A stretch of DNA of 64,000 nucleotides from Lewinellaceae bacterium (lineage in GTDB: Bacteria; Bacteroidota; Bacteroidia; Chitinophagales; Saprospiraceae): NCBI GenBank assembly GCA_020636075.1, contig JACJYO010000015.1:1-64000 (forward strand), read 5' to 3'. The notes under the pieces were generated by a model that was not told where the DNA came from, ran no database searches, and saw only the letters and a program-made list of their open reading frames with translations. Of the stretch, positions 44,371 to 53,428 are shown one piece after another; the stretch's first letter is position 1; each line of letters begins with the position of its first letter. The translations under genes and the position numbers were made by a program.

Positions 44371-45968
44371 TTGGCCCGCGCCCGGCATTCCAGCGCCTGC
44401 GCATTGTCCGGGTTCTCAGCCAGCACCTTGTCCAGCCAGGGCAACCCCTCATCAGGCAAGCCGCTATCGATGAGCAGGCAACCGATCCGTATGGATGCAC
44501 TGATTACCATAGACGTATTCTCAAACACCAGATCGAAGTCTTGCTTGGCTTCGGCTTTTTGCCCGAGCACCGATTTGGATACCCCGCGGAACAGGTAGCC
44601 GTCAGAGGCATCGGGGTAGCGCCGCACCACCTCGTCGAAGTCGGCAATGGCTTTGCGGTGTTTGCCCAGAGCCTGGTAGCACTGGCCGCGGTTGATGAAG
44701 CCGGTAAACTGTTCAGGCGCCAGGGTTTGGGCCTGGTTGTAGCCGGCCACCGCTTCGGCGTAGTGCCCGCCAAACTGGCAGGCGGCAGCCCGCAGATTAG
44801 CCGCATGAAAATACTTGGGGTCGATCGCCAGGGCTTTGTCAAAGTCGGCGATGGCCTTGTCGTATTCACCGAAACCGTACAAGATGTTGCCGTGCCAGTA
44901 ATGCGCTTCGGCAAGTTTGGGGTCGAGTGCAACGGCCTGCTCCAGGTCTTTGAGGGCGGCTTCACCGTCGTCGCGCATAGTCACCCAGGCGCGGAGCATG
45001 AAGGCCTCGGGGTTTTTCCGGTCAAGGCGGATAGCCCGGTTGTAATCGTCGAGGGCTTTGTCGGGTTCACCGAGCCCCGAGTAGGCATACCCGCGTTCAA
45101 GGTAGGCTTCGGGGTCTTTGGGCCGCATTTGGAGGTACACGGTGTAGTCGTCCACGGCGCCGGCATAGTCTGTCCGGTAGGCGTAGGCTTCGTGGTTTTC
45201 CATGTCCACCTTGCGTTTGCCGCGTTCGAGGTAGGCGTCGGCGTAGTCTTCTTTCAGGTCAATGGCCTGGTCGAGCAAATCGATGGCTTTGAGCGGGTCG
45301 GTTTCGGCCTGGGACTGTTTGAACAGTTTTTTTTCTTCCGAGTCAGCGGCCGCGGCGCCGGTTGACATTTCCGCATCGGCAGCCAGTTCCGCGGCTTGTT
45401 TCCAGCCAACTGCCACCGCTTCGAGGCGGGCGCGCTTGCCCGGGTGGGTACTGCTTTCCCCCTCCAGCGAAAAGGTGTTGATACCCGCCTGTGCCTCCTC
45501 CAGAGTGGCGCCCATGCGGTACAGCATGCCTCCGGAGAAGCGGTCGGCCTCCAGTTCGTAACGTTTGCGGATGCGGGGGTCGGTTTCAGTCAGGTCGTGG
45601 TTGCTCAGGTGATGTCCCACTTCGTGGGCGAGCACGCTGTAGGCCGCCCATTGGGTGTTTGCTTCTTTTTTAAAATTTTCGAGAAAGGCCGTGCTGTACA
45701 AAATGTAGCGCTGGCCATCCGCAGTGGTTGCCACGGCATTGGCACAATCGGCCGCGCGCACGACGAAATTTTGCGGCAGCACATTCACCCGCATGATACG
45801 CTCCACGATCTGCAAGGCCTCGGCGGAAGCGTCATAGGTGTACAATTCCTTGGCAGGATTGGCAGCTGCATAATTACAGCCTGCCGACAAAGGCATCAAT
45901 TCCTGAGCCATGGAGGAAGTCAAAAACAGCCCCCAAACGGCCAGGCAGCACGTAATTTTCATTGGCAT
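44367..45968 (-). CDS. M48-family metalloprotease with TPR repeats
   Basis: A 533-residue exported protein. The signal peptide ends SSMAQ near residue 22. The zinc motif HEVGH is at 115-119 and a third-ligand region YELEADRF at 137-144 (Glu138), typical of M48/Oma1/BepA-like proteases. Residues from about 215 on are at least eight TPR units (YLERGYAYSGLGEPDKALDDYNRAIRLD and so on). M48-TPR proteins assist outer-membrane protein assembly or quality control in other bacteria; here location in the periplasm is supported by the signal peptide only. ATG 45962 is an alternative start. The stop codon comes from a REP-like hairpin. Confidence 0.9.
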   Translation of the reverse strand: MPMKITCCLAVWGLFLTSSMAQELMPLSAGCNYAAANPAKELYTYDASAEALQIVERIMRVNVLPQNFVVRAADCANAVATTADGQRYILYSTAFLENFKKEANTQWAAYSVLAHEVGHHLSNHDLTETDPRIRKRYELEADRFSGGMLYRMGATLEEAQAGINTFSLEGESSTHPGKRARLEAVAVGWKQAAELAADAEMSTGAAAADSEEKKLFKQSQAETDPLKAIDLLDQAIDLKEDYADAYLERGKRKVDMENHEAYAYRTDYAGAVDDYTVYLQMRPKDPEAYLERGYAYSGLGEPDKALDDYNRAIRLDRKNPEAFMLRAWVTMRDDGEAALKDLEQAVALDPKLAEAHYWHGNILYGFGEYDKAIADFDKALAIDPKYFHAANLRAAACQFGGHYAEAVAGYNQAQTLAPEQFTGFINRGQCYQALGKHRKAIADFDEVVRRYPDASDGYLFRGVSKSVLGQKAEAKQDFDLVFENTSMVISASIRIGCLLIDSGLPDEGLPWLDKVLAENPDNAQALECRARAK

Positions 45969-46034
45969 GGTTTGTTTTTTTTAGGATAAACGACGGAACA
46001 ACGCGGGAAGGTATGGTTGCGATTTACGATTTGA

Positions 46035-46157
46035 GATTTACGAATTTCGATTGGTTCACCATTTCGGGATTGGATAGATGGTTGCCTACCATAGGCATTT
46101 GAATAAATTGAACACAACCCCTCCTCGAAAAGGTGAACCAATCGTAATTCGTAAATC
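46035..46157. repeat. 26-bp inverted repeat in the intergenic region
   Basis: Arms 46035-46060 and 46132-46157 match at 25 of 26 positions (core GGTGAACCAATCG). Lies between the divergent M48 and T9SS genes; it may carry promoter functions but no consensus box is clear. Confidence 0.55.
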
Positions 46158-46233
46158 GTAATTCGTAAATCTACTGCAACCTCAGAAATCCACCCCGCGT
46201 CTATCGCCCACATACGTCTAAAATTTATCTACT

Positions 46234-47586
46234 ATGCGATTCCAAACAATGCTGATCGCCGGCGGGATGCTCCTGCTGGCCGGAACCCTGACTGCCCAAA
46301 AACAACTGCCTGTTTCCATCTCCCCGCTTGCCCAGCAATGGCTGGCTGAACGCACGCCGAAAGCATTCACCCGATTGCAGCAATTCAGCCAGCCGGTGCG
46401 CCCGGCGAACAAGGTTGTTGTAGACCGGGGCGGCGCTTCGGTGCTCGACTCCGCGGTGTTGTTCACCGGCTATGCCTGGGGCGATTCCTTCCCACAATCA
46501 AAAGCAGTGTTTAATTATCCCAACGCCACGACCGCTATTCAAACCGAATACGAATACCTCGGCGGCTGGCAATTGCAAAGCCGAACCACCCAAAAATCGG
46601 ACAGCCAGGGCCGCACCATCGAGCTGTACGCCGAAAGCTGGGATGCCATCAGTCAAAACTGGGTGTCCGATTCCCGCCTGCTGACCTACCCGCATGGCAC
46701 TTCGACGGAGGCTACCGACTCGCTGCTTGCCGAGCAGTGGGACCCGCAGACCAACGAATGGCTGACCGTCCTGTACAATGCCACATCTTACGACGATCAG
46801 GACCGCCCCGTAATCGTTATAAACTATCTGAATGAGAGCGGTTTTACATTTGCCTTGCTGGATGAGTTGTACTACGATGCCAACGGCGACAACTACTACA
46901 CCGACCAGTCGGTATTCGAACAAGGCGCCTGGACGCTGTTCAGCCGTATCGAGCGGGAGTTTGTCCAACACCGGGAAGTGCGCAATACCACCTACGGCGT
47001 AATCGATCCTACCACGCTCGTTGCAACCAACAAACTGGAAACAGCCTACGACGGGAACGGCAACGCTGTGCTGGAGGAGGCTTTCGACGCCGACTTTTTT
47101 ACCGGTGAATGGACGCTGACCGAGCGCACCACCCGCACCTTCGACAACGTACACCGCGTACACACGGAAACGTATGAAGACCTCGGGTTCGACGCGCCGC
47201 CTGCCAGCCAAACCACCTATGTTTACCAAAATCCATCTGGGCCGGAACTCGCCCTGGACGTGTACGCCGAAAAAGATGTGAACACGCAGGAGTGGGTTAT
47301 TCAGGAAAAAACCTTCTACTACTTCGGCAACACCACCGCAGCACCGGAAGTCCGGAACGGCGAGGCACTCGAACTCAGCCCAAACCCGACAACCGGCCTG
47401 GTTCGCTTTTCAACTACAAATGCTGTGTTGCCCTACCAGGTGCTGAATGTACACGGTCAGGTGGTGGTGCCGGCAGGACAAACCGAAAACGGCCAGGTCG
47501 ATTTGAGTGGCCTGCCCTCAGGCTTGTACTACATCACCGTTCAGGAAGGTGCGGTGCGCCGGACCGGGAAAGTGGTAAAACAGTAA
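46234..47586 (+). CDS. Secreted T9SS protein with repeated beta modules
   Basis: A 450-residue protein with signal peptide (MRFQTMLIAGGMLLLAGTLTAQ). Repeated segments such as YDDQDRPVIVINYLNESGF, LDELYYDANGDNYYTDQSVFEQGAWTLFSRIE and TAYDGNGNAVLEEAFDADFFTGEWTLTERTTRTFDN resemble each other and RHS/YD-like or antiparallel beta modules. The end is a T9SS type A domain (LELSPNPTTGLVRF ... RRTGKVVKQ). Function unknown, likely surface exposed. The TAA stop is the foot of a REP-like hairpin (47583-47605). Confidence 0.83.
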   Translation: MRFQTMLIAGGMLLLAGTLTAQKQLPVSISPLAQQWLAERTPKAFTRLQQFSQPVRPANKVVVDRGGASVLDSAVLFTGYAWGDSFPQSKAVFNYPNATTAIQTEYEYLGGWQLQSRTTQKSDSQGRTIELYAESWDAISQNWVSDSRLLTYPHGTSTEATDSLLAEQWDPQTNEWLTVLYNATSYDDQDRPVIVINYLNESGFTFALLDELYYDANGDNYYTDQSVFEQGAWTLFSRIEREFVQHREVRNTTYGVIDPTTLVATNKLETAYDGNGNAVLEEAFDADFFTGEWTLTERTTRTFDNVHRVHTETYEDLGFDAPPASQTTYVYQNPSGPELALDVYAEKDVNTQEWVIQEKTFYYFGNTTAAPEVRNGEALELSPNPTTGLVRFSTTNAVLPYQVLNVHGQVVVPAGQTENGQVDLSGLPSGLYYITVQEGAVRRTGKVVKQ

Positions 47587-47656
47587 CGCGAACCGCTGGT
47601 TCGCGTTTAAAATTCGCATGACCCATTTTCTTACGCGAACCAGCGGTTCGCGTTAC
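47583..47656. repeat. Two REP-like hairpins after the T9SS gene
   Basis: The first (47583-47605) is GTAA, stem CGCGAACC, loop GCT, complement; the foot TAA is the gene stop. A second, inverted copy is at 47633-47656. Together they form a BIME-like pair. Confidence 0.72.
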
Positions 47657-47904
47657 TATTGCATCGTACCTCCAGGCGCACTAATTTTGAGACAGCAACA
47701 AAAGAACGGTGGAACCCGGACGCAGTACTGCGGGAAGGGCCGCCGTCATTCCGCCCGCCCGATGTAAGCGCGGGCGTCACTATACGCGGGAGCGGACTTA
47801 TTTTTATAGTCCGCTCTTCGCATTTTTGGGGTGGAACAGTTCATTGCAGGATTTATTGGAAGGTGCCAACCGTTTATTTGCACCTTTATTTTTTAATTAA
47901 AACT
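47657..47904. other. Spacer upstream of the glycosyltransferase gene
   Basis: No gene supported. A 10-bp-arm hairpin is at 47790-47816 (GAGCGGACTT / TAGTCCGCTC). It may hold the promoter of the glycosyltransferase gene, but no consensus box stands out. Confidence 0.4.
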
Positions 47905-47926
47905 GCGAACCGGAGGTTCGCGTTAC
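47905..47926 (-). repeat. REP-like hairpin abutting a start codon
   Basis: Stem GCGAACC, loop (TCC on the minus strand) and complement, foot GTAA on the minus strand ending at 47926. The GT4 ATG begins at the very next base (47927), so the hairpin occupies the ribosome-binding region. Confidence 0.7.
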
Positions 47927-48958
47927 ATGCGCATTATCTGGATCACACCCGGCTTTGCCGCCGATGCACAGGACAGTACCTGCATTCCACCGTTGTACCT
48001 GCTGGCACAGGAGTTTACACGCCTCGGCATTGATCTGCATATCCTTGCATTGGAGTACCCACCGGGAAAGGGCGGAACCCGGGACGACGGGTTTGCTGTT
48101 TACCCTTGCCAAGGCAATAACCGTCCCTGGCTGCGCTGGCGTACCTTTTACCGCGCCCGGTATTTTGCGCAGCAAATTCATTTGGAAAAAAAGGTGCGCG
48201 TTGTGCACAGTTTCTGGCTTGGGCCGGCCTGGGTGGTGGGCCGGCAAATTTCCCGGCGCCTGAATATCCCACTCCTAACCACCCTGATGGGCCAGGACGT
48301 GTTGCCGCAAAACCGCTACCTGAAACGCCTGGCGCCAGGCATAGCAAATCAACTGGTTGCCCTAAGTCCATTCCACCAAAATGCACTGGAAAAAACCTGT
48401 GGTCTGCGCGCCGCTCATGAAATTCCCTGGGGCATTGCCGGAGCCGATATTCCGGCACAGTTGCCCGCTGAACGCCCCATTGACATTTTGGGCGTAGGGT
48501 CGCTGATCCAGGTAAAAAACTGGGTGCAATGGCTGGAGGTACTGCGTTTGATCAACGAAAAGCAACCCGGTGTACAGGCCGAACTGATCGGCGAGGGCCC
48601 GCAACTTAATCTCTTGAAACAACAAGCGGAACGCCTGGGGCTGGCCCAACACCTGACCTTTGCCGGCAGTTTGCCGCGCCCGGAAGTGCTGGAGCGTATG
48701 CGCCGGAGCAAAGTTTTGCTGCATACCGGCCATTTTGAGTCGTTCGGGTTTGTGTTTGCCGAAGGCGCAGCCAACGGCTGCCGCGTGGTGAGTACGCCGG
48801 TTGGCGCGGCGCCGGCCTTTGGGGTTTGCAGTGAAACGAGTGCGGGACTTGCTGCTGCCGTGTTGCAGGTTTTGGCGCAGCCGGATTTGCAAAAACCAAG
48901 GGTAGTTTACCGGATGGAGGATACTGCAGCAGCTTATTTGAAACTATACGGCGGGTAG
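47927..48958 (+). CDS. Glycosyltransferase family 4
   Basis: A 343-residue GT-B enzyme. The N-terminal domain starts MRIIWITPGFAADAQDS; the C-terminal domain has ILGVGSLIQVKNWVQWLEVLRLI, AELIGEGPQLNLLKQQAERLGLAQHLTFAGSLPRPEVLERMRRSKVLLHTGHFESFGFVFAEGAANGCRVVSTPVGAAP. The E-S-F-G-F-V-F-A-E-G block carries the EX7E-type donor-binding Glu residues. It transfers a sugar from a nucleotide-sugar, probably in surface polysaccharide or glycolipid synthesis; donor and acceptor are unknown. The nucleotidyltransferase 13 kb away might supply a donor (speculative). Its ATG directly follows a hairpin. Confidence 0.9.
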   Translation: MRIIWITPGFAADAQDSTCIPPLYLLAQEFTRLGIDLHILALEYPPGKGGTRDDGFAVYPCQGNNRPWLRWRTFYRARYFAQQIHLEKKVRVVHSFWLGPAWVVGRQISRRLNIPLLTTLMGQDVLPQNRYLKRLAPGIANQLVALSPFHQNALEKTCGLRAAHEIPWGIAGADIPAQLPAERPIDILGVGSLIQVKNWVQWLEVLRLINEKQPGVQAELIGEGPQLNLLKQQAERLGLAQHLTFAGSLPRPEVLERMRRSKVLLHTGHFESFGFVFAEGAANGCRVVSTPVGAAPAFGVCSETSAGLAAAVLQVLAQPDLQKPRVVYRMEDTAAAYLKLYGG

Positions 48959-48988
48959 TTTTTTAATGCAAAAATGTGGAGATCATTT

Positions 48989-49021
48989 ACTCGTCCTACG
49001 ACTTGAAGTCGTAGGACGAGT
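48989..49021. repeat. ACTCGTCC palindrome between convergent genes
   Basis: Same 16-bp arms as 17684-17716 with G instead of A in the middle. It is followed on the plus strand by AGGTTTTTC and may act as a terminator for the glycosyltransferase gene. Confidence 0.6.
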
Positions 49022-49029
49022 AGGTTTTT

Positions 49030-49055
49030 CTCCGTGCCCTCCATGTCTCCGTGGT
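49030..49055. repeat. Copy of CCACGGAGAC-type repeat
   Basis: CTCCGTGCCCTCCATGTCTC then CGTGGT, a reverse copy of the element at 37459-37516; located 8 bp from the 49064 stop. Confidence 0.45.
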
Positions 49056-49063
49056 AGTTAAAC

Positions 49064-52000
49064 TTACAGGCGGATCATTTTCCCGGTCTCTAAACCAAAT
49101 ACTGTTTCCAGTTGCAGGAAAAAAACGCCGGTTGCCGGAATTCGGTTGGCGTCCAGATTGATGGAGTGGTAGCCCTTGTCGTAGCGTGCAGCCTCTTGCC
49201 AAATTTGTTTGCCGGTTTGGTCGGTAACGGTGAGCACAGCCCTGGACGTGCCGGGTAAATAAAAACCCAGGGTTGTTTTGCTCTGCCAGGGATTGGGCCG
49301 TGGCAGGTACATTTCGAAGTCCTGCTCTTCAATCAGATCGCCAAAGCGCAGCGCAATAGCTGCGGGTTCTGGTTGGTTGGGGAGGTAAGCTTCGGTGCGG
49401 GTGATCTGGCTCGACAGGTTGAGCAATTGCCCGATCCGACCGGCTTTGCGCACCTTGAAGGTGAGTGCAAAACTTGGTTTGCCGTTGCCATCCCAACTCA
49501 TGGTCAGGGCATGGTCATTGGAGAAAACACCAAAATGTTCGGCGCTCATGTTTTCACCGGGATCTACACGCAGAATATCCAGATCAGGGAAACGCAGGGT
49601 GAGCTGGCAGCCCAAAACGGCTTCGGCCGCAGCGAGTGTAACCGTAAATTCTTCACCGGGTTCCAGCAGGACATCGGTCGGAAAAACCCCGTCAAAATAC
49701 AGGGTTCCGCTGGTGCGCGGGGTGGAACTTTGCAAGCTATTGGTCACTGCATTGCCGTTTATATCGCCAATTTTTACCGCCACAAAATCCTCCGACAGCA
49801 TGTGCGTATTCATGGACGGCACTACGATCTTTTCCGGAAACGGTTCCTGAAACGGATTCGAAGGATTGGGAAACTGGTAGTTCGCATCGACAAAACGCCA
49901 GGATGTATTTTGCGGGAAACCGGTATATATACCAAGTATCAATTTGCGCAGTTCTACCACATCGAAGGTGGTCACGGATTTGCTGCGGTTGATATCCGCT
50001 GCGATAAACTGGTATGGACTGGAGAGTGGCGCCTGCCCCAGGATGTGCTTGTTGATCAGCACCAGATCGAAGGTAGAAACGCCGTTCAGCGGGTCATTTT
50101 CTTTCGATGGGGTAATTGTCATATCGGTTCCAAAGGGCAATGCATTGGGAAAGCCGTAGAGCCCGTTTGGGTCGGATACATCAAACATAGACACCGGCGG
50201 CTGGGCCGGGTGCGTCCCTTCAAGATTGATGTGCACATCTTCCAGACCGTCGCTGTTTTCCGTTTGAACGCTTCCGGCAACAGAAGCCATCGTGGAGGAA
50301 CAAATCCCAAAATTGTCCTGAATGATGGCATAGGTTTCGCAAATGCTGAAGTTGCCTGCCATATCGCGCACCCAAAGTTCAACGTACTGAGTCCCCAGTT
50401 CATCACAGGTAAAGGTGACGCTTTGTTGAGGCGTTCCGTCCGAATTGGTTGGGAACGCATGTCCGGTTCCGGATTTGCGCAAGCCATATACCAGTTGATC
50501 AGCAGGGGTGCAGTTGTCATTGGCATACCATAAAAAATCGTTGGTATACAGGGTGATCGACTCCGTTTGCGGGATATCGACACTCAACCCGTTGATACAC
50601 AGCAAATCCGGCACATGACAATCGCGGACCAGGATCGGATAGGCACAGATAGTTTCGTTACCACAGCCATCATCGATAATCCACTGGATTCGGTGGTTCC
50701 CGTAAGGCAATTGGGGCATCACATAAGTGTTCGGGTCTTTTATGGTTGACCAACGCACGTACCCGGTTACATTCACATAGCCGGTACGTTCGATTGCAAA
50801 CCGGTACTTTTCATCGGGTGCAACCGGGCGGTTATCAAAGGCGCGAGGCTCGCCTCCGGTAAAATTGGGATTGAGTGCATTGCCGAAATACACCACATTC
50901 GGAGGCGGCGGGTTCAGGCTGTTGATCACGGTTTCCTGCACCCCATCGCCATCCAGATCCAAAAACAATAAATAGCGAATGTTCACATTGCCTTTTGAAC
51001 AACCATCACTGGCCGTAACTGCAAGCGAAGTTGGGCCTTCACACAAATCGTAGCTACCCGGCACACTCGGATTAGGCCAATACGTGGCGTTCCAAAACAT
51101 TGGATCATTATCAGAATGATCGCAAAACTCTACCGGCAAGGTAGCCGGACAACCACGGATTTTTGGCGGCACATCGTCGCGCACGCTGATAATCTGACGA
51201 TACAAATAGCCATTTGCATTGGCCTTCCAGAAAATACTATAGTCCGTAGGTTCGGGATCATTGGGCGTCACGCGCATATGGGTGGGCGCCGGAACATGGC
51301 CTTGAGGCGCCACTACGGGCCCCGGTTTATTTTGTGGATCCAGCGGGTCGACCGCCGGGTTGGGGTTGGGCACTTCGATCAGCGGTAAATTGGGGTTGTA
51401 CGAACACCAGTCTACGACAATCCACCGGCGCTCAATCCAGTAACAGGACAATACACCGCCGGTGCTGACATTGTCCTGGTAAGAGGCGGCGATCGTTTCG
51501 CAATCTTCTCCAAAAATTTCCGGGCCGGGGCTGTATACATCGGTCGTATCGCAATCGTTGACGAACACATCGTCGGGGAATTTAACTGCAAAATCCTGTT
51601 TGTATCCAATGATGATCCGTTGGGTGCATTGGCTGGTCAGGCCGTTGCAATCCTGGGCGCGGAAAATGCGGGTAATAGTTCCGCGATTGCACAGCGTATC
51701 GAATGCGCTCAAATTGGGCGGCATTTCAAAAAAAGTGTCCAGGCAACAGTTATCGGCAAAGGCAGGCACACCAAAATTCTCGAGGTGCGGGTCAAAAAGT
51801 TCGCAGGCGATCGTTTGATTTAGCGGCGCCAGGCAAACGGGTTTTAATTTATCATCGACAAACACCTGCACGATACAGTCGCTGGCATGGTCTTCCAACA
51901 AGGTCAGGCTGACGGCGCCGGTATCGGGCGGCAGGTCGTATACGCGTAAAATCACGGTAATGGTATCGCCTACATCGGAGCAGCAAAACCGAACCTGGTC

Positions 52001-53428
52001 ATAAAACCGGTCGGTCGGCTGGCAAGCATTGGTTTCGACCCGGCGCGCTTTGAAAAAGATCGGAGCACAGTAGTCGCCGGAGCCATCGTCGAAGGTAGAG
52101 GCATTGATCAGGGCAACACCGGTATTTCCCAGCGACACCTGGGTAAATTCGTCGCAGGCAACCCAGGGTTTCACGCCATCCGAAACGGTCACTTTAAACG
52201 TACAGGTGCTGGAGTTTCCACAAGCATCGGTTACAATATACTTTATCGTTGTAACACCGGCAGGGAGGTTATTCGCGTAGCCAAGCACACCCAGCGTGTC
52301 GGCATTCCAGAGGTTGTTCCCCGGAAAGTTGGTCAGGGTGCCGGCAAGGCTTTGGGTCACTCCGTTGACTGTCCAGACAGCTAGAATCTCCGCAATATTG
52401 GAGCAATTATCGCTGATAATGACATCCGGGAGGTCAAGTGATTTATTGCAAGTAAACGGATCTGTCGATACCAGAGTATCTTTTGGGCAGTCGAACGTTG
52501 GCCCGGCAAGGTCTTTCACAAAGATCACCTGTATGTATGTCCTCGGGTTAAGCAGCGGAACAGTCGGCAGGCAATCATCGTAAACCGTCCAGGTACGCAG
52601 CACAGAATAAGATGTCCCGCATAAAGGAATTTCCTGGTCAACATAGGTAATATCCAGTTCACAGGCCAAATCGCCGATATACAGCGGAAACTGCACGCCA
52701 TAAGCCTCCACATAGGGTTGACCTGTATACAAAGGGCCCAGGAGCGGGTTACTACAGTCGAGTGTGGTATCTGCCGGGAAAAGTACGGCATCGACATGTA
52801 CGCGTTGAAAATAAATAAACTGCGTGCAGGTAGCCTGGTTTCCGCTGGCATCTGTGGCCGTCCACACGCGCTGCAATTGGGCACTACGGTCTTGCGGATC
52901 GTTGCAAGCCAGATCGAGCCAGCTGTCAATATACGTCAGCGTATACGCGGAACAATTTTCAAAAACGGAGGGAAAGGCCGCTGCAATGCCCAGCACATTG
53001 GCCAGGTAATCCGGTGCGTATTGAGCGGCTGCGCAGGGTATTTCAATATTTTCGCAGGCAATTTCGGGTGGTAATTTGTCTTCTACAATCAAAAGGCCCC
53101 AGCAGGAATTGCCGGTGAGTGTATCGGTAACAGTTGCCTGAATAGTACTTCCAATGTGCGCTGCGGTCAGTAAATTCGGAATGGGCACACCCGCCTGTGT
53201 TGCCAGGCTGACTACATACGATGTATCCACCGGGGTACCTTCAAGCACCATATCCGGTGTGACTTCAACCGCACAATCGGGATCAAGGGAAATGTAAGAC
53301 AAGTCGTTGCATGCCTGCCCCTGCAGGCGCAAACACGAAAGCAACAACATGAGAAAACAACTGCTGGAAACCGAAAGCAGCCGTAGCGAACTGGTCCGAA
53401 GACGCAGTCGTGGCGGGTTGGTCTTCAT
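49064..53428 (-). CDS. Giant secreted multi-domain surface protein, T9SS cargo
   Basis: A 1454-residue protein. The N-terminal hydrophobic segment (LLSVSSSCFLMLLLSCLRLQGQA) is a signal peptide. The long middle contains several HYR/Ig-like modules with paired Cys (for example RDDVPPKIRGCPATLPVEFC, KDLAGPTFDCPKDTLVSTD, RYLLFLDLDGDGVQETV). A dockerin-like segment follows (FIAADINRSKSVTTFDVVELRKLILGIYTG, with Asp-x-Asn and loops, then VKIGDINGNAV). The end is a cohesin-like stretch and a T9SS type A domain (MYLPRPNPWQSKTTLGFYLPG ...). It is likely a cell-surface adhesive or structural protein. It lies 354 bp downstream of the even larger SprB-like gene, same strand. Confidence 0.87.
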   Translation of the reverse strand: MKTNPPRLRLRTSSLRLLSVSSSCFLMLLLSCLRLQGQACNDLSYISLDPDCAVEVTPDMVLEGTPVDTSYVVSLATQAGVPIPNLLTAAHIGSTIQATVTDTLTGNSCWGLLIVEDKLPPEIACENIEIPCAAAQYAPDYLANVLGIAAAFPSVFENCSAYTLTYIDSWLDLACNDPQDRSAQLQRVWTATDASGNQATCTQFIYFQRVHVDAVLFPADTTLDCSNPLLGPLYTGQPYVEAYGVQFPLYIGDLACELDITYVDQEIPLCGTSYSVLRTWTVYDDCLPTVPLLNPRTYIQVIFVKDLAGPTFDCPKDTLVSTDPFTCNKSLDLPDVIISDNCSNIAEILAVWTVNGVTQSLAGTLTNFPGNNLWNADTLGVLGYANNLPAGVTTIKYIVTDACGNSSTCTFKVTVSDGVKPWVACDEFTQVSLGNTGVALINASTFDDGSGDYCAPIFFKARRVETNACQPTDRFYDQVRFCCSDVGDTITVILRVYDLPPDTGAVSLTLLEDHASDCIVQVFVDDKLKPVCLAPLNQTIACELFDPHLENFGVPAFADNCCLDTFFEMPPNLSAFDTLCNRGTITRIFRAQDCNGLTSQCTQRIIIGYKQDFAVKFPDDVFVNDCDTTDVYSPGPEIFGEDCETIAASYQDNVSTGGVLSCYWIERRWIVVDWCSYNPNLPLIEVPNPNPAVDPLDPQNKPGPVVAPQGHVPAPTHMRVTPNDPEPTDYSIFWKANANGYLYRQIISVRDDVPPKIRGCPATLPVEFCDHSDNDPMFWNATYWPNPSVPGSYDLCEGPTSLAVTASDGCSKGNVNIRYLLFLDLDGDGVQETVINSLNPPPPNVVYFGNALNPNFTGGEPRAFDNRPVAPDEKYRFAIERTGYVNVTGYVRWSTIKDPNTYVMPQLPYGNHRIQWIIDDGCGNETICAYPILVRDCHVPDLLCINGLSVDIPQTESITLYTNDFLWYANDNCTPADQLVYGLRKSGTGHAFPTNSDGTPQQSVTFTCDELGTQYVELWVRDMAGNFSICETYAIIQDNFGICSSTMASVAGSVQTENSDGLEDVHINLEGTHPAQPPVSMFDVSDPNGLYGFPNALPFGTDMTITPSKENDPLNGVSTFDLVLINKHILGQAPLSSPYQFIAADINRSKSVTTFDVVELRKLILGIYTGFPQNTSWRFVDANYQFPNPSNPFQEPFPEKIVVPSMNTHMLSEDFVAVKIGDINGNAVTNSLQSSTPRTSGTLYFDGVFPTDVLLEPGEEFTVTLAAAEAVLGCQLTLRFPDLDILRVDPGENMSAEHFGVFSNDHALTMSWDGNGKPSFALTFKVRKAGRIGQLLNLSSQITRTEAYLPNQPEPAAIALRFGDLIEEQDFEMYLPRPNPWQSKTTLGFYLPGTSRAVLTVTDQTGKQIWQEAARYDKGYHSINLDANRIPATGVFFLQLETVFGLETGKMIRL

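Noticed and set aside
47659..48033. 124-codon frame overlapping the GT4 gene start
   Set aside because: It overlaps the well-supported glycosyltransferase start by 107 bp and shows no domain.
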